This document shows, one piece after another, positions 54,098 through 63,991 of a DNA stretch of 64,000 bases (positions are counted from its first letter, which is position 1; every line of letters begins with the position of its first letter). This stretch comes from Acetobacter tropicalis (GTDB lineage Bacteria; Pseudomonadota; Alphaproteobacteria; Acetobacterales; Acetobacteraceae). Below the pieces are notes generated by a model. That model searched no databases. It was not told the DNA's origin and saw only the letters and a program-made list of their open reading frames with translations. Location of the stretch: NCBI RefSeq assembly GCF_001580915.1, contig NZ_LHZQ01000215.1, forward strand, positions 1 to 64,000, in the 5' to 3' direction. Both the position numbers and the translations under genes were made by a program.

Positions 54098-55392
54098 AGA
54101 ACACTCGGCTGAGTGCTCTGGCTCTCTTCCATAAACCGTTTCACCTGCCGCAAATCTTCCAGAAAACGCTGATACTCGCGCTGTTTGTCTGCCTCATTCG
54201 GTAAACGAAGCAGATAGGATGGGTGCACGGTTACCAATCCATGGCTGCCATCTTCCAGCGGAAAAATACGTGATCGCTCACGAGAAATCGTGACAGGACG
54301 TTTGAGCAGGCTTTGGGCCGCCGTAACGCCCATCATCACAACCAATATAGGCTGAATGAGACGTCGTTCTGCGTTCAACCATATGCGACAGGCGTCAACA
54401 GCCTCTTGGTCAGGTTTTTGATGCAGACGCCGGGTATTTCTCCATACAAACCGGAAATGCTTGACGGCATTTGTTACATACACGTCTGGCCGTTCAATCT
54501 CTGCTTCTCGTAAAGCCCGATCAAGCACCTGCCCTGCTGGCCCTACAAAAGGATGCCCAGCCAGATCTTCCTGATCTCCCGGTTGCTCGCCTACCAGCAT
54601 GACACGCGCGGTTACCGGCCCCTCTCCAAACACTGTTCGCGTTGCAGGCTCCCACAAAGCACAGGCACGGCAGTCCATAGCTTCGCTACCCAGTTGGTCC
54701 AGCGTACGCGTTTTGGCGACCTCATCTGCCGTGGGAGGCAATACAGTTTTGGGATATCCTTGCCACACACCCGCCCCATCTCTTTGCCAGGAAAGAGGAG
54801 CATTCTGCCCTTCTTCACTACCGGGGCCGAACTGGATAATACGCCCATCCCATTGCATTCGCCTATATCCCGCCTGCACAGCCCAAGGCTCTGCAACACG
54901 CTCCAGACAATAGGCGGCATTGGCCTCAATAATATAATGGGCGGGCTCGCACGCCCACGCACCCCGCCTATCATGGCGAAAGGTGGCCGCAAAATCAGCA
55001 CGGAACCTATGAGTTTCCTCAGTAACGACCTCAGCCAGCGCGTCCAGTTGTTCCACATCAGGATCACCCACCGCAGCGCGAATATCCAACTGTTCATGCA
55101 CAACACGGAAAACAAGCCGATAAAGCAACGAAAACCGCTCGGACTCATGTGCCTGAATTGCCAGCACCAACCGCTCGACCAAACGACGCGGAAGACGAAG
55201 AAGCCCTCCCTTACCCTCATCAGGTGTGGAGAAGAGTGTCTGTGGGTCCGTAGAGGAAGGATGAAACAGCGCCTCCGAAGGCTGCACCAGCCATGTGATA
55301 TCTTCTGGGCGTGTTCCTGCAAACACGTGATACCGCGTAGCCCGCCGCCATGTTGCCAGATCAACCTGATGCGCCAGAAGAATTTGGGTCAC
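54094..55392 (-). CDS. DUF4130-UdgX fusion, uracil-DNA binding protein
   Basis: 432 aa. The N-terminal ~230 residues are a DUF4130 domain. The C-terminal ~200 are a UdgX-type uracil-DNA glycosylase domain with C241xxC244 and C335 as Fe-S candidates, GEQPGDQEDLAGHPFVGPAG (268-287), TNAVKHF, RRLHQKP (321-327) and VHPSYLLR. H324 is the position of the histidine that in mycobacterial UdgX bonds covalently to uracil-containing DNA. No SOS box was recognised. The neighbours give no added clue. Confidence 0.85.
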   Translation of the reverse strand: MTQILLAHQVDLATWRRATRYHVFAGTRPEDITWLVQPSEALFHPSSTDPQTLFSTPDEGKGGLLRLPRRLVERLVLAIQAHESERFSLLYRLVFRVVHEQLDIRAAVGDPDVEQLDALAEVVTEETHRFRADFAATFRHDRRGAWACEPAHYIIEANAAYCLERVAEPWAVQAGYRRMQWDGRIIQFGPGSEEGQNAPLSWQRDGAGVWQGYPKTVLPPTADEVAKTRTLDQLGSEAMDCRACALWEPATRTVFGEGPVTARVMLVGEQPGDQEDLAGHPFVGPAGQVLDRALREAEIERPDVYVTNAVKHFRFVWRNTRRLHQKPDQEAVDACRIWLNAERRLIQPILVVMMGVTAAQSLLKRPVTISRERSRIFPLEDGSHGLVTVHPSYLLRLPNEADKQREYQRFLEDLRQVKRFMEESQSTQPSVL

Positions 55393-55420
55393 GCTCTTCC
55401 TTTCCTATACTGACACCCTT

Positions 55421-56971
55421 TTAAACGCCCTTCTTCCCAAAACGACGCCGAAGACGTGCCAGAACACTTGCCCCATCAATAATACCAAAGGCATGCATCA
55501 GCACCCCGTAAAGGACTGCACCCAGAACAATCATGCTGCCCAGCCAGATCATGCGCAGCAGTAAGCCAGATGGAAAACCCACAACGACCTTCAGGCACAG
55601 CAGACCACCCGCCATTAATGCAGAAGCACCGATTGTCAGAACCATATTGCGGCCAGTTTTCGGCTCCAGTTGCAAAGCATCGCGTCGCAGCAGAAGAATC
55701 GAGAGAAAAGCTACGTTCAGAAAAGCTGCAACACTGCTGGCAAGCGGCGGTCCGACATGCAGAAGAGGTTTCATGAACAGCAGGTTCAGAATAAAATTGA
55801 AGACCAGAATGCTGATGCCCACATAAACTGGCGTCCGCGTGTCTCCCCGCGCGAAAAAGGCAGGCGATAGTACTTTCACCATCACAAACGCAGGCAGACC
55901 AATGGCATAAGCCCGCAACGCCTGCGCTGAAAGTAGGGCATCATGTTCCGTGAAAGAACCATGACCAAACAGCACAACCATAATTGGCCCTGCCAAAACC
56001 AGTAATCCTGCCACCGCAGGAAGAGTCAGCAGCAAGACATATTCAATGGAACGGTTTTGTGCGGCACGGGCGGCTTCATGATCCCCCGCTGCAAGATGAC
56101 GGGTGAGAACTGGCAGAAGTGTGGTGCCCGCCGCAGCCCCGAGTACCCCCAAGGGTAACTGATTGATACGATCTGCAAAATACATCAAAGAAACGCTGCC
56201 AGCGGGCAACAAGGTGGCAATGATCGTATCGATTGTCAGATTGATCTGCCCTACCCCGCTCCCTACCAATCCCGGCACCATACGGCGTACCAGCAACCGA
56301 ATACGCGGTGTAAGTTGCGGCCACAGTGGCATAAGCCCAAAGTCGGCCCGATGGCACGACCAAAGCAGCAACCCTAACTGCACCACCCCGGAAGCGGTAA
56401 CGCCCCACGCGGCGGCATACGCCACATTCGGCATAAATGGAGAAACAAACAGAATGGCGGCAATGCCGACCACATTGAAGGCCAGATAAGCCGCCGCAGC
56501 CATGCTGAACTTATGCAGGCCATTCAGCACCCCGGCCACAAGTGCCGCAGCACAGATCAATACCAGATAGGGAAAGGTAATACGGCTCAGGCTAACACCA
56601 AGAGCGTAACGATCACCCGTCTGCAAAAAACCTGGAGCAATAAGCCGCAAAACCTGCGGCATGAAGACTTCCCCCACCACACACAGAAAAATCAGCCATG
56701 CCAGCATCACCCCCAGCGCACGCCGTGCAAAATTACGTGCTGGTTCTTCCCCTTCCTGCGCCAGAACTGAGGAAAACAGGGGAACAAAGGCCGCGTTAAA
56801 AGCGCCTTCCCCAAATAGCCGCCGAAACATGTTGGGCAGGCGGAATGCCACCTGATACGCATCCTGCAAGGCACCGGCCCCCATGAAGGCAGCCAGAAGC
56901 TGGTCGCGCACCAGACCTAGGATACGGCTGAGCATGGTCCAGCCGCCGACTGTAAGAAAATTTCTGAGCAT
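55421..56971 (-). CDS. murJ: Lipid II flippase MurJ
   Basis: MOP-superfamily flippase moving lipid II across the inner membrane for peptidoglycan synthesis. 516 aa, about 14 membrane helices. The family start block NFLTVGGWTMLSRILGLVRDQLLAAFMGAG and the GEGAFNAAFVPLFSS block are clear. The stop is 28 bp upstream of the UdgX gene start, so both may share a transcript. Confidence 0.94.
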   Translation of the reverse strand: MLRNFLTVGGWTMLSRILGLVRDQLLAAFMGAGALQDAYQVAFRLPNMFRRLFGEGAFNAAFVPLFSSVLAQEGEEPARNFARRALGVMLAWLIFLCVVGEVFMPQVLRLIAPGFLQTGDRYALGVSLSRITFPYLVLICAAALVAGVLNGLHKFSMAAAAYLAFNVVGIAAILFVSPFMPNVAYAAAWGVTASGVVQLGLLLWSCHRADFGLMPLWPQLTPRIRLLVRRMVPGLVGSGVGQINLTIDTIIATLLPAGSVSLMYFADRINQLPLGVLGAAAGTTLLPVLTRHLAAGDHEAARAAQNRSIEYVLLLTLPAVAGLLVLAGPIMVVLFGHGSFTEHDALLSAQALRAYAIGLPAFVMVKVLSPAFFARGDTRTPVYVGISILVFNFILNLLFMKPLLHVGPPLASSVAAFLNVAFLSILLLRRDALQLEPKTGRNMVLTIGASALMAGGLLCLKVVVGFPSGLLLRMIWLGSMIVLGAVLYGVLMHAFGIIDGASVLARLRRRFGKKGV

Positions 56972-57169
56972 GATTGCCGCTTATAAGAGGAGCCTGTTGC
57001 AGAGAGATAGAGGAGTTAAAGCGGCAAAGCCAAAATATTCAGCGCAATACGGCACCAAAAAGCAGCAATTATGTTACTCAGATCACTGAGCATACCTATA
57101 TTCTTACTCGACCGCGCCATCTGCCCAGCGCAACATGATTTTTTTGCTACCCGAGGAGACGCGCCCTTC

Positions 57170-58306
57170 ATGCCAGATCATCACAACCTGCCCTCTCTTT
57201 CCGGGTCGCCGCGTTGTGTTCTCGTCAAGCCCAGTCAGCGGTCTCGGCGAGGACAGGAAGTGGCGCGGGCTGTTCTGGCGTTTTTCATTCTAGCCATTGC
57301 TCTTTACACCATTCACGGTTTTCTGCCTGCGCTGGTTTGGGGCTGTGTGTTTGCCATCGCCACCTGGCCACTTTACACCCGGGCGCGCAGGGCATGGCCG
57401 CAGGCAGCAAAAGGGCTTTTGCTACCGTTTATTTTCACAGCAGCCATGGCACTGATTTTTGTCATTCCCATGATGCTCATCACGCTGGAAGCCGTGGGAG
57501 AAGCACAGAGCGCACTGGCATGGCTGGAAAAGGCCCGTCAATCTGGCGTTCCGGTGCCACAGGCCGTTTCTCACCTACCATTTGGAAGCCAGACACTTAC
57601 CTCCTGGTGGCAGGCTCATCTTGCCAATCCGCAAGATGTTTCCGGCCTGACGGGTGCTTTGGACAGCAAAGGCGTTGCCCTGACCAAAGCCGTAGGGTCG
57701 CAGATTGCTCACCGCGGCACCCTGTTCTGTTTTTCCATCGTCACGCTTTTCTTTCTTTATAAAGATGGCGTCTCCGTTATCCGGCAATGTCGCGTTGCCT
57801 CTCGCCGTGCCTTTGGCAAGCGTGGAGAAACCATAGCCCGCCAGATTGTAGCCTCCATCCATGGCACCGTGCAGGGATTGGTGCTGGTCGGCATGGCCGA
57901 AGGGCTGTTGATGGGCGTTGTCTATTTTCTTTGTGGCGCCCCCCACCCGGCGTTGTTCGGCGTTATAACCGCCGTGGCTGCCATGATCCCCTTCTGTGCC
58001 ATGATTGCCGTTGGGTTGGTGTCTCTTCTTATTCTGGCACAAGGCGCTTCCGTGGCCGGTATTGCCACGTTCTGCATAGGTGCCGTGGTTATTTTTGTTG
58101 CTGACCACTTTGTGCGCCCCGTTCTGATTGGCGGGAGCACAAAACTTCCGTTTCTGTGGGTTCTGTTGGGTATTTTGGGAGGAGCCGAAACGTGGGGGCT
58201 TCTTGGGTTGTTCGTCGGCCCCGCTGCCATGGCTGCTCTGGACCTGTTGTGGCGGCGCTGGACCACTGGGAGCGAACGGCCTGAGCCTCCCCTACCGCCA
58301 GCATAA
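57170..58306 (+). CDS. AI-2E family transporter
   Basis: 378-aa membrane protein of the PerM/TqsA (AI-2E) family with seven to eight hydrophobic segments. ATG 57170 follows GAGGAG by 11 bases; the frame is open upstream to 57071. The family C-terminal block FGVITAVAAMIPFCAMI-like and LIGGSTKLPFLWVLLGILGGAETWGLLGLFVGP is well preserved. The substrate is unknown (autoinducer-2 export or Na+/H+ antiport have been reported in the family). Divergent from murJ. Confidence 0.87.
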   Translation: MPDHHNLPSLSGSPRCVLVKPSQRSRRGQEVARAVLAFFILAIALYTIHGFLPALVWGCVFAIATWPLYTRARRAWPQAAKGLLLPFIFTAAMALIFVIPMMLITLEAVGEAQSALAWLEKARQSGVPVPQAVSHLPFGSQTLTSWWQAHLANPQDVSGLTGALDSKGVALTKAVGSQIAHRGTLFCFSIVTLFFLYKDGVSVIRQCRVASRRAFGKRGETIARQIVASIHGTVQGLVLVGMAEGLLMGVVYFLCGAPHPALFGVITAVAAMIPFCAMIAVGLVSLLILAQGASVAGIATFCIGAVVIFVADHFVRPVLIGGSTKLPFLWVLLGILGGAETWGLLGLFVGPAAMAALDLLWRRWTTGSERPEPPLPPA

Positions 58307-58458
58307 AGGCTCAGTGAACAAGCGCATATCGCCAAAGAAGGTTACATACTATGCGTGCGGTACAGCGGGTCGAAAGAAAGGCCCGCACAGGCAGAACAGA
58401 GCATTAAAGCAACCGCTGCCTATAGTACCCGTGTTTTCAACAGGATTATGTAGACAAC

Positions 58459-58487
58459 AAAAAAGGGTGTCCACTAACTGAACACCC
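58459..58487 (-). terminator. Terminator of tRNA-Pro
   Basis: GGGTGT and ACACCC form a 6-bp stem (11-base loop), with six A's at 58459-58464 that read as a U-run on the minus strand. It lies 46 bases beyond the tRNA 3' end. Confidence 0.8.
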
Positions 58488-58532
58488 GGCATTGCTTTTT
58501 GATTTTTAAGAAAACCTTCAGCAAACAAGATA

Positions 58533-58606
58533 TCGGGCAGGCGGGATTCGAACCCACGACCCCCAGTCCCCCAGACTGATGCGCTACCAGACTGCGCTAC
58601 TGCCCG
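58533..58606 (-). tRNA. tRNA-Pro (anticodon GGG)
   Basis: Folds as a full cloverleaf: acceptor CGGGCAG/CTGCCCG, D-arm GCGC/GCGC, anticodon stem TCAGT/ACTGG with loop CTGGGGG (anticodon GGG), and T-arm GTGGG/CCCGC with loop TTCGAAT. The discriminator base is A and CCA is not encoded. It is the last element of the ihfA-merR run on the minus strand. Confidence 0.95.
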
Positions 58607-58622
58607 TTTGCTTGGCGTGAGG

Positions 58623-58651
58623 TCTTTAGCAGCCTCATGCTATCCGCACAA
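58623..58651 (-). promoter_or_regulatory. Possible promoter for tRNA-Pro
   Basis: On the minus strand TTGTGC (58651-58646) and TAAAGA (58628-58623) are 17 bases apart, about 17-45 bases upstream of the tRNA 5' end. The match to consensus is moderate. Confidence 0.35.
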
Positions 58652-58668
58652 GCCACCTGATCTGTTTT

Positions 58669-59625
58669 TTATGCAGAAAGGCGACTGCGCAATGCTTGCA
58701 GTTCAAGCAGGATATCGGCCAGATCATTACGCAGCCGTGTATTCTGCTTTTTCAGTTGCACAACATTATGACCCTCACCCTGCACGGACACTTCATCCGG
58801 CTCAGGCAAGGCTTCTGTAGTGTCTACTGCATCATCACCTTGTTCAACCGAGGCAGGCTCTTCAGCACCGAACGCTGCCACCACGTCTTCTTCCGTCACA
58901 CCAGCAGACTGGTCCTGAGCAGAACCGCCTTCCAAGCTTTCTAAAGCCGAAACATCATGCTGCAGGGCAATCTCGTCTGATATGGGTTCTGGAACTAATG
59001 CAGGGAGAGCTTCAGCAGAAACGGCATCATCCACATTGGTCTCGACCACGCCAATCGCATCCTGCGGTGTTTCATCCCTCTCGGGTTCAGACACACTGGC
59101 AGGGGCCTCAGCTTCTTCGGCTATTGCGCTACCGTCTGCAGCATCAACGACCTCGACAAGCACGACCTCAACAGAGACTGGCTCAGCCTGTTGCGAAAGG
59201 TCTGTACCTGCGGAAACTGGAAGCACTGGCGCTTCTTCAGCAGCAGGCTGCACCGTTTCTGGTTGGGGCGTCGGTTCTGTCGGCGGGGCGTCCGCCACAT
59301 CTGCCGCCGTATGAGCCCCTTCGCGCAGAAGGCGCTGAACACCCTTTACAGTGTAACCTTTGCTGTAAAGCAGATCTGCAATGTAGCGCAGCAGTTCAAT
59401 ATCTGCGGGACGATAATACCGACGCCCCCCGCCGCGCTTGAGGGGACGAACCTGTTCGAACCGTGTTTCCCAGAAGCGAAGCACATGCTGCGGAACGTGC
59501 AGTTCATCTGCCACTTCACTGATTGTCCGGAACGCCAGAGGCCCTTTTTCTGACCGGGAGAAAGTGTCTTCTTCAGACTGTGTGGGAATCGAGTCTTCCG
59601 GTGAAGAAAACGTGCCTTCAGTCAT
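58669..59625 (-). CDS. MerR-type transcriptional regulator with long acidic tail
   Basis: 318 aa from ATG 59625, which overlaps the end of ihfA by 8 bp. A MerR winged helix (about 32-102) reads [46 protein letters not shown]. Residues ~105-285 are acidic and Ala/Glu/Val-rich with no clear fold. The last ~35 residues look like a coiled coil ([15 protein letters not shown]). The plsX-fabH-ihfA-merR order is shared with other alphaproteobacteria. The target is unknown. Confidence 0.87.
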   Translation of the reverse strand: MTEGTFSSPEDSIPTQSEEDTFSRSEKGPLAFRTISEVADELHVPQHVLRFWETRFEQVRPLKRGGGRRYYRPADIELLRYIADLLYSKGYTVKGVQRLLREGAHTAADVADAPPTEPTPQPETVQPAAEEAPVLPVSAGTDLSQQAEPVSVEVVLVEVVDAADGSAIAEEAEAPASVSEPERDETPQDAIGVVETNVDDAVSAEALPALVPEPISDEIALQHDVSALESLEGGSAQDQSAGVTEEDVVAAFGAEEPASVEQGDDAVDTTEALPEPDEVSVQGEGHNVVQLKKQNTRLRNDLADILLELQALRSRLSA

Positions 59626-59938
59626 TATCGTCATCCACACCTGCATCAAGAGATTCGTGATTCACTTCTGCCCGCAAAAGCTGGCTGGGGCGGAAGACCA
59701 GAACCGAACGTGGAAGAATTGGGACTTCCTCACCCGTTTTGGGATTACGCCCGCTGCGCTGGCCTTTCTGTCTGACAGAAAAAGTGCCAAAGCCGCTAAT
59801 TTTCACGCTTTCACCTTGTTCAAGCGCTACCATTACCGTTTCCAGAATATCTTCCAGAAGAACAGCGGATTCTTTTCGGGACAGCCCAACCTGCTGATAG
59901 ATCTGCTCTACCAGAGATGCACGCGTGACAGTTTCCAT
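59618..59938 (-). CDS. ihfA: Integration host factor subunit alpha
   Basis: DNA-bending partner of IhfB, 106 aa. [50 protein letters not shown] and the Pro of NPKTG are all present. A short acidic tail (DAGVDDDND) ends the protein. The fabH gene starts upstream and the MerR-type gene overlaps the 3' end. Confidence 0.93.
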   Translation of the reverse strand: METVTRASLVEQIYQQVGLSRKESAVLLEDILETVMVALEQGESVKISGFGTFSVRQKGQRSGRNPKTGEEVPILPRSVLVFRPSQLLRAEVNHESLDAGVDDDND

Positions 59939-60012
59939 AAAAGAGAAGGTAACATGTTGGCGGACCTCGTCAATTCAAACTGAACGACGACTCCTCCTTC
60001 CCTGATCAAAAA

Positions 60013-60978
60013 CTAGAAACGAGCCAGAGCAGACCCCCATGTGAGGCCGCCACCCAAGGCTTCCATCAACACCAGATCGCCTTTCTGGATACGTCCGTCC
60101 CTCACGGCTTCATCCAGCGCCAGCGGAATCGAGGCCGCGGACGTATTAGCATGACGGTCAACCGTGATCACCACCCGTTCTGGCGGAAGGTTCAGCTTTT
60201 TCGCCACCCCTTCGATGATACGGATATTGGCCTGGTGCGGCACCAACCAGGAGACATCGCCATATTCCAGCCCTTCGGCTTTCAATGCTTCATCCACGGA
60301 AGAAGAAAGCTTGGCCACGGCGTGGCGGAACACATCCCGTCCGCTCATTTTTAGATGCCCGCTCATTTCCCGGCGACCCACGGCGCCGTCCACATACAAC
60401 AGATCACCTGCGGTCCCATCACAATGCAGATGGGTGGAAAGGAGACCAGCCTCACCAGGCTCATCAGTGCCAGACAAAACGACAGCTCCGGCGCCATCGC
60501 CAAACAGCACACACGTTCCGCGGTCTGACCAATCAACAATACGGGAATAAACCTCGCTGCCAATCACCAGCACATTTCGGGCCTGGCCGCTGCGTATAAA
60601 CGCATCTGCTGTTGAAAGAGCAAAAATAAATCCGGAGCAGGCCGCCGCGAGGTCAAACCCGAATCCCTGCTGCATGCCCAGTTCGGCCTGAATTCTGACC
60701 GCCGTAGCCGGGAAAGCCTGATCAGGCGTGGACGTTCCAACAATGACCGCATCAATATCTGCCGGAGTCAGGCCTGCATAATCCAAAGCACGACGGGCCG
60801 CCTGAGCACCCATGCTGGTTGCCGTATCATTCGGCCCTGCAATATGACGCTGGGTTATGCCAGTGCGGGTTTTGATCCAGTCATCGGATGTATCAAGCTG
60901 GGCTGCCAGTTCATCGTTAGTCACGACACGATCTGGCAGGAACCCACCAAACCCTACCAGAAGCGAACGTCTCGCCAT
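60013..60978 (-). CDS. fabH: Beta-ketoacyl-ACP synthase III
   Basis: Starts fatty acid synthesis by condensing acetyl-CoA with malonyl-ACP. 321 aa from ATG 60978 (a GTG at 61002 would add 8). The triad is C114 (AAACSGF), H248 (VPHQANIRI) and N278 (RHANTSAASIP). It sits 65 bp after plsX and upstream of ihfA. Confidence 0.95.
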   Translation of the reverse strand: MARRSLLVGFGGFLPDRVVTNDELAAQLDTSDDWIKTRTGITQRHIAGPNDTATSMGAQAARRALDYAGLTPADIDAVIVGTSTPDQAFPATAVRIQAELGMQQGFGFDLAAACSGFIFALSTADAFIRSGQARNVLVIGSEVYSRIVDWSDRGTCVLFGDGAGAVVLSGTDEPGEAGLLSTHLHCDGTAGDLLYVDGAVGRREMSGHLKMSGRDVFRHAVAKLSSSVDEALKAEGLEYGDVSWLVPHQANIRIIEGVAKKLNLPPERVVITVDRHANTSAASIPLALDEAVRDGRIQKGDLVLMEALGGGLTWGSALARF

Positions 60979-61043
60979 CTCTGCTCTTTCATTATCCAGC
61001 ACCGGCTACCACACGGGCATCAATGCTGTGCTATTCTATCCTG

Positions 61044-62150
61044 TCAGGACGCCGTCACGGCGGGTTCACGTTCCATGGAAGCCTGCTGGTGGGATAGAAG
61101 CGCCCCCATATGGGTCAGACGCTCGCGAATACCATCATTGAAGCCGTGGGTGACCATATCCATGGCAACATCAACTGCGGCGGCGAAGCCTTCCGCATCT
61201 GTGCCGCCGTGGGATTTTACAACCACGCCGTTCAGACCAACAAACACGGCTCCGTTATAGCGGCGGGGATCAAGCCACTCTTTCATCCGCTCAAGGCCGG
61301 GCCGAACCAGAAGATAACCAATCTTGGCGATAATACCGCGACTGAAAACCTGACGCAGAAGAGAGGTTGCCATTTTCAGCACCCCTTCCCCCGTTTTCAG
61401 CGCGACATTTCCTGTAAAGCCGTCCGTCACCACAACATCCGTAGTGCCGGCTGTAATATCGTGGCCTTCAATAAAGCCATGGAACTGGGACGCCAGCGGG
61501 CTTTCCCGCAGGACTTCAGAAGCGATACGCAGCTTCTCGTCGCCTTTAAGTTCCTCTGAACCGATATTGAGGAGACCGATCCGTGGAGCGGGAAGACCAA
61601 GAACAGCCTTTGCAAAGGCTTCCCCCATCACCGCAAATTCCACCAGATTGCGCCAATCGCACGCCACATTGGCACCGAGGTCAAGCATGACCACGTCGCC
61701 TTTGATTGTGGGGCTGATGGCCGCCATGGCAGGACGGGAAATGCCGGGCATGGTTTTGACCACAATCTTGGCCAATGCCAGCATGGCCCCGCTGTTACCA
61801 GCGGAAACAACGCCTCTGGCCCGACCGCTTGCCACAGCATCCATGCCAAGACGCATGGAAGATTTCCGCACGCGCAGGGCGGCGGTTGGCTTCATGTCCA
61901 TCGGCACGGCCTCATCCGTATGCCAGATGGTGCAGATGGACTCAGCCTTTGGGTGCTTGGCCAAAAGTGGACGAAGCTTTGCTTCATCTCCTGTTAGCAG
62001 CACCCGCATGCCGGGATGACGATCAGCAGCTATAGCAAGCCCAGCGACAACCACATCAGGAGCTCCATCGCCTCCCATTCCATCAACAGCAAGGCTGAAC
62101 ACCTCACTCTGTTCTGAAATGGAAATATCTGGACTCTCTTTCTTGCTCAT
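61044..62150 (-). CDS. plsX: Phosphate acyltransferase PlsX
   Basis: Makes acyl-phosphate from acyl-ACP for glycerophospholipid synthesis. 368 aa. It starts with FSLAVDGMGGDGAPDVVVAG and has VSAGNSGAMLALA and the VTDGFTGNVALKTGEG block. Between rpmF and fabH, as in many bacteria. Confidence 0.95.
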   Translation of the reverse strand: MSKKESPDISISEQSEVFSLAVDGMGGDGAPDVVVAGLAIAADRHPGMRVLLTGDEAKLRPLLAKHPKAESICTIWHTDEAVPMDMKPTAALRVRKSSMRLGMDAVASGRARGVVSAGNSGAMLALAKIVVKTMPGISRPAMAAISPTIKGDVVMLDLGANVACDWRNLVEFAVMGEAFAKAVLGLPAPRIGLLNIGSEELKGDEKLRIASEVLRESPLASQFHGFIEGHDITAGTTDVVVTDGFTGNVALKTGEGVLKMATSLLRQVFSRGIIAKIGYLLVRPGLERMKEWLDPRRYNGAVFVGLNGVVVKSHGGTDAEGFAAAVDVAMDMVTHGFNDGIRERLTHMGALLSHQQASMEREPAVTAS

Positions 62151-62231
62151 GCCTGCTTCTCTGCCATGCTGCAGATGCCTTACCCTCGCATTGTGCCCTC
62201 TCTCCTCAGGGAGAGACGAGCACTTTCATTT

Positions 62232-62435
62232 TCAGGCGCGCACAGCGACTTTCAGCGCTTTGCCCGCAGCAATCACTTCACGGCCATCATAATGACCACA
62301 GTGGCTGCAAATGTTGTGCGGACGCTTCAGCTCACCACAGTTGGAGCATTCAGCATAGGCCTCCACACGCAGGGCTTCATGGCTGCGACGCATGCCACGA
62401 CGTGAAGGCGAGGTTTTTCTTTTGGGTACAGCCAT
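62232..62435 (-). CDS. rpmF: 50S ribosomal protein L32
   Basis: 67-aa large-subunit protein that starts [39 protein letters not shown] keeps the four zinc-ribbon cysteines. ATG 62435 has GGAGGGG upstream. It lies between yceD and plsX, the usual order. Confidence 0.95.
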   Translation of the reverse strand: MAVPKRKTSPSRRGMRRSHEALRVEAYAECSNCGELKRPHNICSHCGHYDGREVIAAGKALKVAVRA

Positions 62436-62597
62436 GGGCCCGAGCCCCTCCAAACAGATCTAAAGACCACCGGCGCCACAACACTCAGGCCATGCCGCCA
62501 GCAAGACAAAACAGGTTAATCACCAGATTGAGGGCGGGCTCTAGCAGAGAGCTGCCCCTTTCGCAAGCAACACTGCAAGAAATCCGCCCCCAACAGG

Positions 62598-63152
62598 TCA
62601 GCTATCTTTACGGCGCAACTGTTCAAGCGCGGAAAATGGCGTGTTTCCTCTGGCACGCGCCTCTTCCTGCGCCCGTTTCTCCGCCTCTTCCTCGGTCATC
62701 ACAAGTCCGGGGGGCAAAACCGCATCCGGCGCGTGAGGATAAGGCTCCAGATCCAGAGCAAACTGCTCTACAGCCGCTTCTCCAAGATCAATGGAGTCTC
62801 CTTCATAAGGAATTTCATCAATCGCTTCCAGATCAGGCTCGGCACTTTCTTCAAAATCTTCCGCAGGCACAAACTGCACCACAAAAGATCCTGCCAGAAC
62901 ATCTTCAAACGGTTCAAGGGTGACTACACAGGTCTGCTTGAACCGGGCTGCCAGTGCGCCGTGCGCGGTAACGCAGTCCCGCCCCGTAGCGGTCAGGTGA
63001 TATTTGCACCGCACCATGCTGACTTCAGGCAACCCGAGGCGCACGGCAATCTGCTCGCATTCCTCAGGTGTTGCCTCAACAGTCACATCCAGCCCTCCCG
63101 GCGCGATTCGGCGTACGGCCGTCAGGCGGGAAAATTCCGGTTTAGCGGCCAT
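62598..63152 (-). CDS. YceD family (DUF177) protein
   Basis: 184 aa. DUF177/YceD proteins are linked to 23S rRNA or ribosome biogenesis through their genomic position beside rpmF. ATG 63152 has CAGGAGG five bases upstream and is preferred to the ATG 24 bases further out. Visible: a central acidic FVPAEDFEESAEPDLEAIDEIPYEGDSI-type stretch (about 98-125), and DLGEAAVEQFALDLEPYP, the family core. Divergent from bamE. Confidence 0.87.
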   Translation of the reverse strand: MAAKPEFSRLTAVRRIAPGGLDVTVEATPEECEQIAVRLGLPEVSMVRCKYHLTATGRDCVTAHGALAARFKQTCVVTLEPFEDVLAGSFVVQFVPAEDFEESAEPDLEAIDEIPYEGDSIDLGEAAVEQFALDLEPYPHAPDAVLPPGLVMTEEEAEKRAQEEARARGNTPFSALEQLRRKDS

Positions 63153-63433
63153 GGGAGCCTCCTGAAACAAAGACATCTCTGATGTTTAATTCAAACACGC
63201 TGCCACCGCTGTATTTGCAGGGAACAGACACTGACAGCCCTATCACAAAGCCTGCGTTCCGTAAGGGCGGAACATGGGCTTTCCTGTAAAACACCCCTAT
63301 GATGGAATTCAGGAATTGACGCCCTCCGCCTGTTCGGGCATCCGACAGAAGCAGGTGCCTACGTGTGGGCAGCCCTGTCTTTTTTTATCTCGACACGTTA
63401 GAGTGACTGCACAAACCGGGGTGCTTTACTGAC

Positions 63434-63991
63434 ATGATGCCGCAACGCTCAAGAAAAATTGCCAATGTCCGCGCAAAGTGCGGGTTATTGGCAGCCCTGT
63501 GCGTTCTTTCTGGCTGCAATGTGTTCCGCCCCACCCCTATCCCCCGTGGCTCCCTGATTGAAGCTGATGACTACAATCAGCTTATTCCCGGCACGAGCAC
63601 ACGGGCTGATGCGGTCGATCTTCTCGGCTCCGCCACGACCAAGGGGGCCTTTGACGACAACACATGGATTTATATTTCCATGGCCACCTATCTGCGCCCC
63701 ATAGATTTTCCGGGCATCAAGAAACAGCAGGTTGTTGTTCTCAAGTTTGGTGGCAACGGTACATTGGAAAGCCTGCGGACCCTCAGCCGCCGGGATGCGC
63801 GTCCCGTGGCGATGATCAGCCAGGTAACGCCAACCCCGGGCACCAGCATCAACATCCTTCAGCAGATTCTGGGTAACGTGGGCCGTTACAACCCTATGCA
63901 GAACATGATGGGCGGCGGCAGCACATCCGGCAACGGCATGATGGGCAACAACAGTGGCCCCGGCCACTTTGGCTCCGGCAATACGCTTTAA
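63434..63991 (+). CDS. bamE: BamE/SmpA-type outer membrane lipoprotein
   Basis: Lipoprotein of the BAM complex that inserts beta-barrel proteins. 185 aa with a lipobox LSGC (acylated C28). The SmpA/OmlA core (about 38-125) has LIPGTSTRADAVDLLGSATTKG and DDNTWIYIS. The last ~45 residues are Gly/Ser/Asn/Met-rich and look disordered, an addition to classical BamE. The 257-bp gap to yceD holds no recognised element beyond presumed promoters. Confidence 0.87.
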   Translation: MMPQRSRKIANVRAKCGLLAALCVLSGCNVFRPTPIPRGSLIEADDYNQLIPGTSTRADAVDLLGSATTKGAFDDNTWIYISMATYLRPIDFPGIKKQQVVVLKFGGNGTLESLRTLSRRDARPVAMISQVTPTPGTSINILQQILGNVGRYNPMQNMMGGGSTSGNGMMGNNSGPGHFGSGNTL

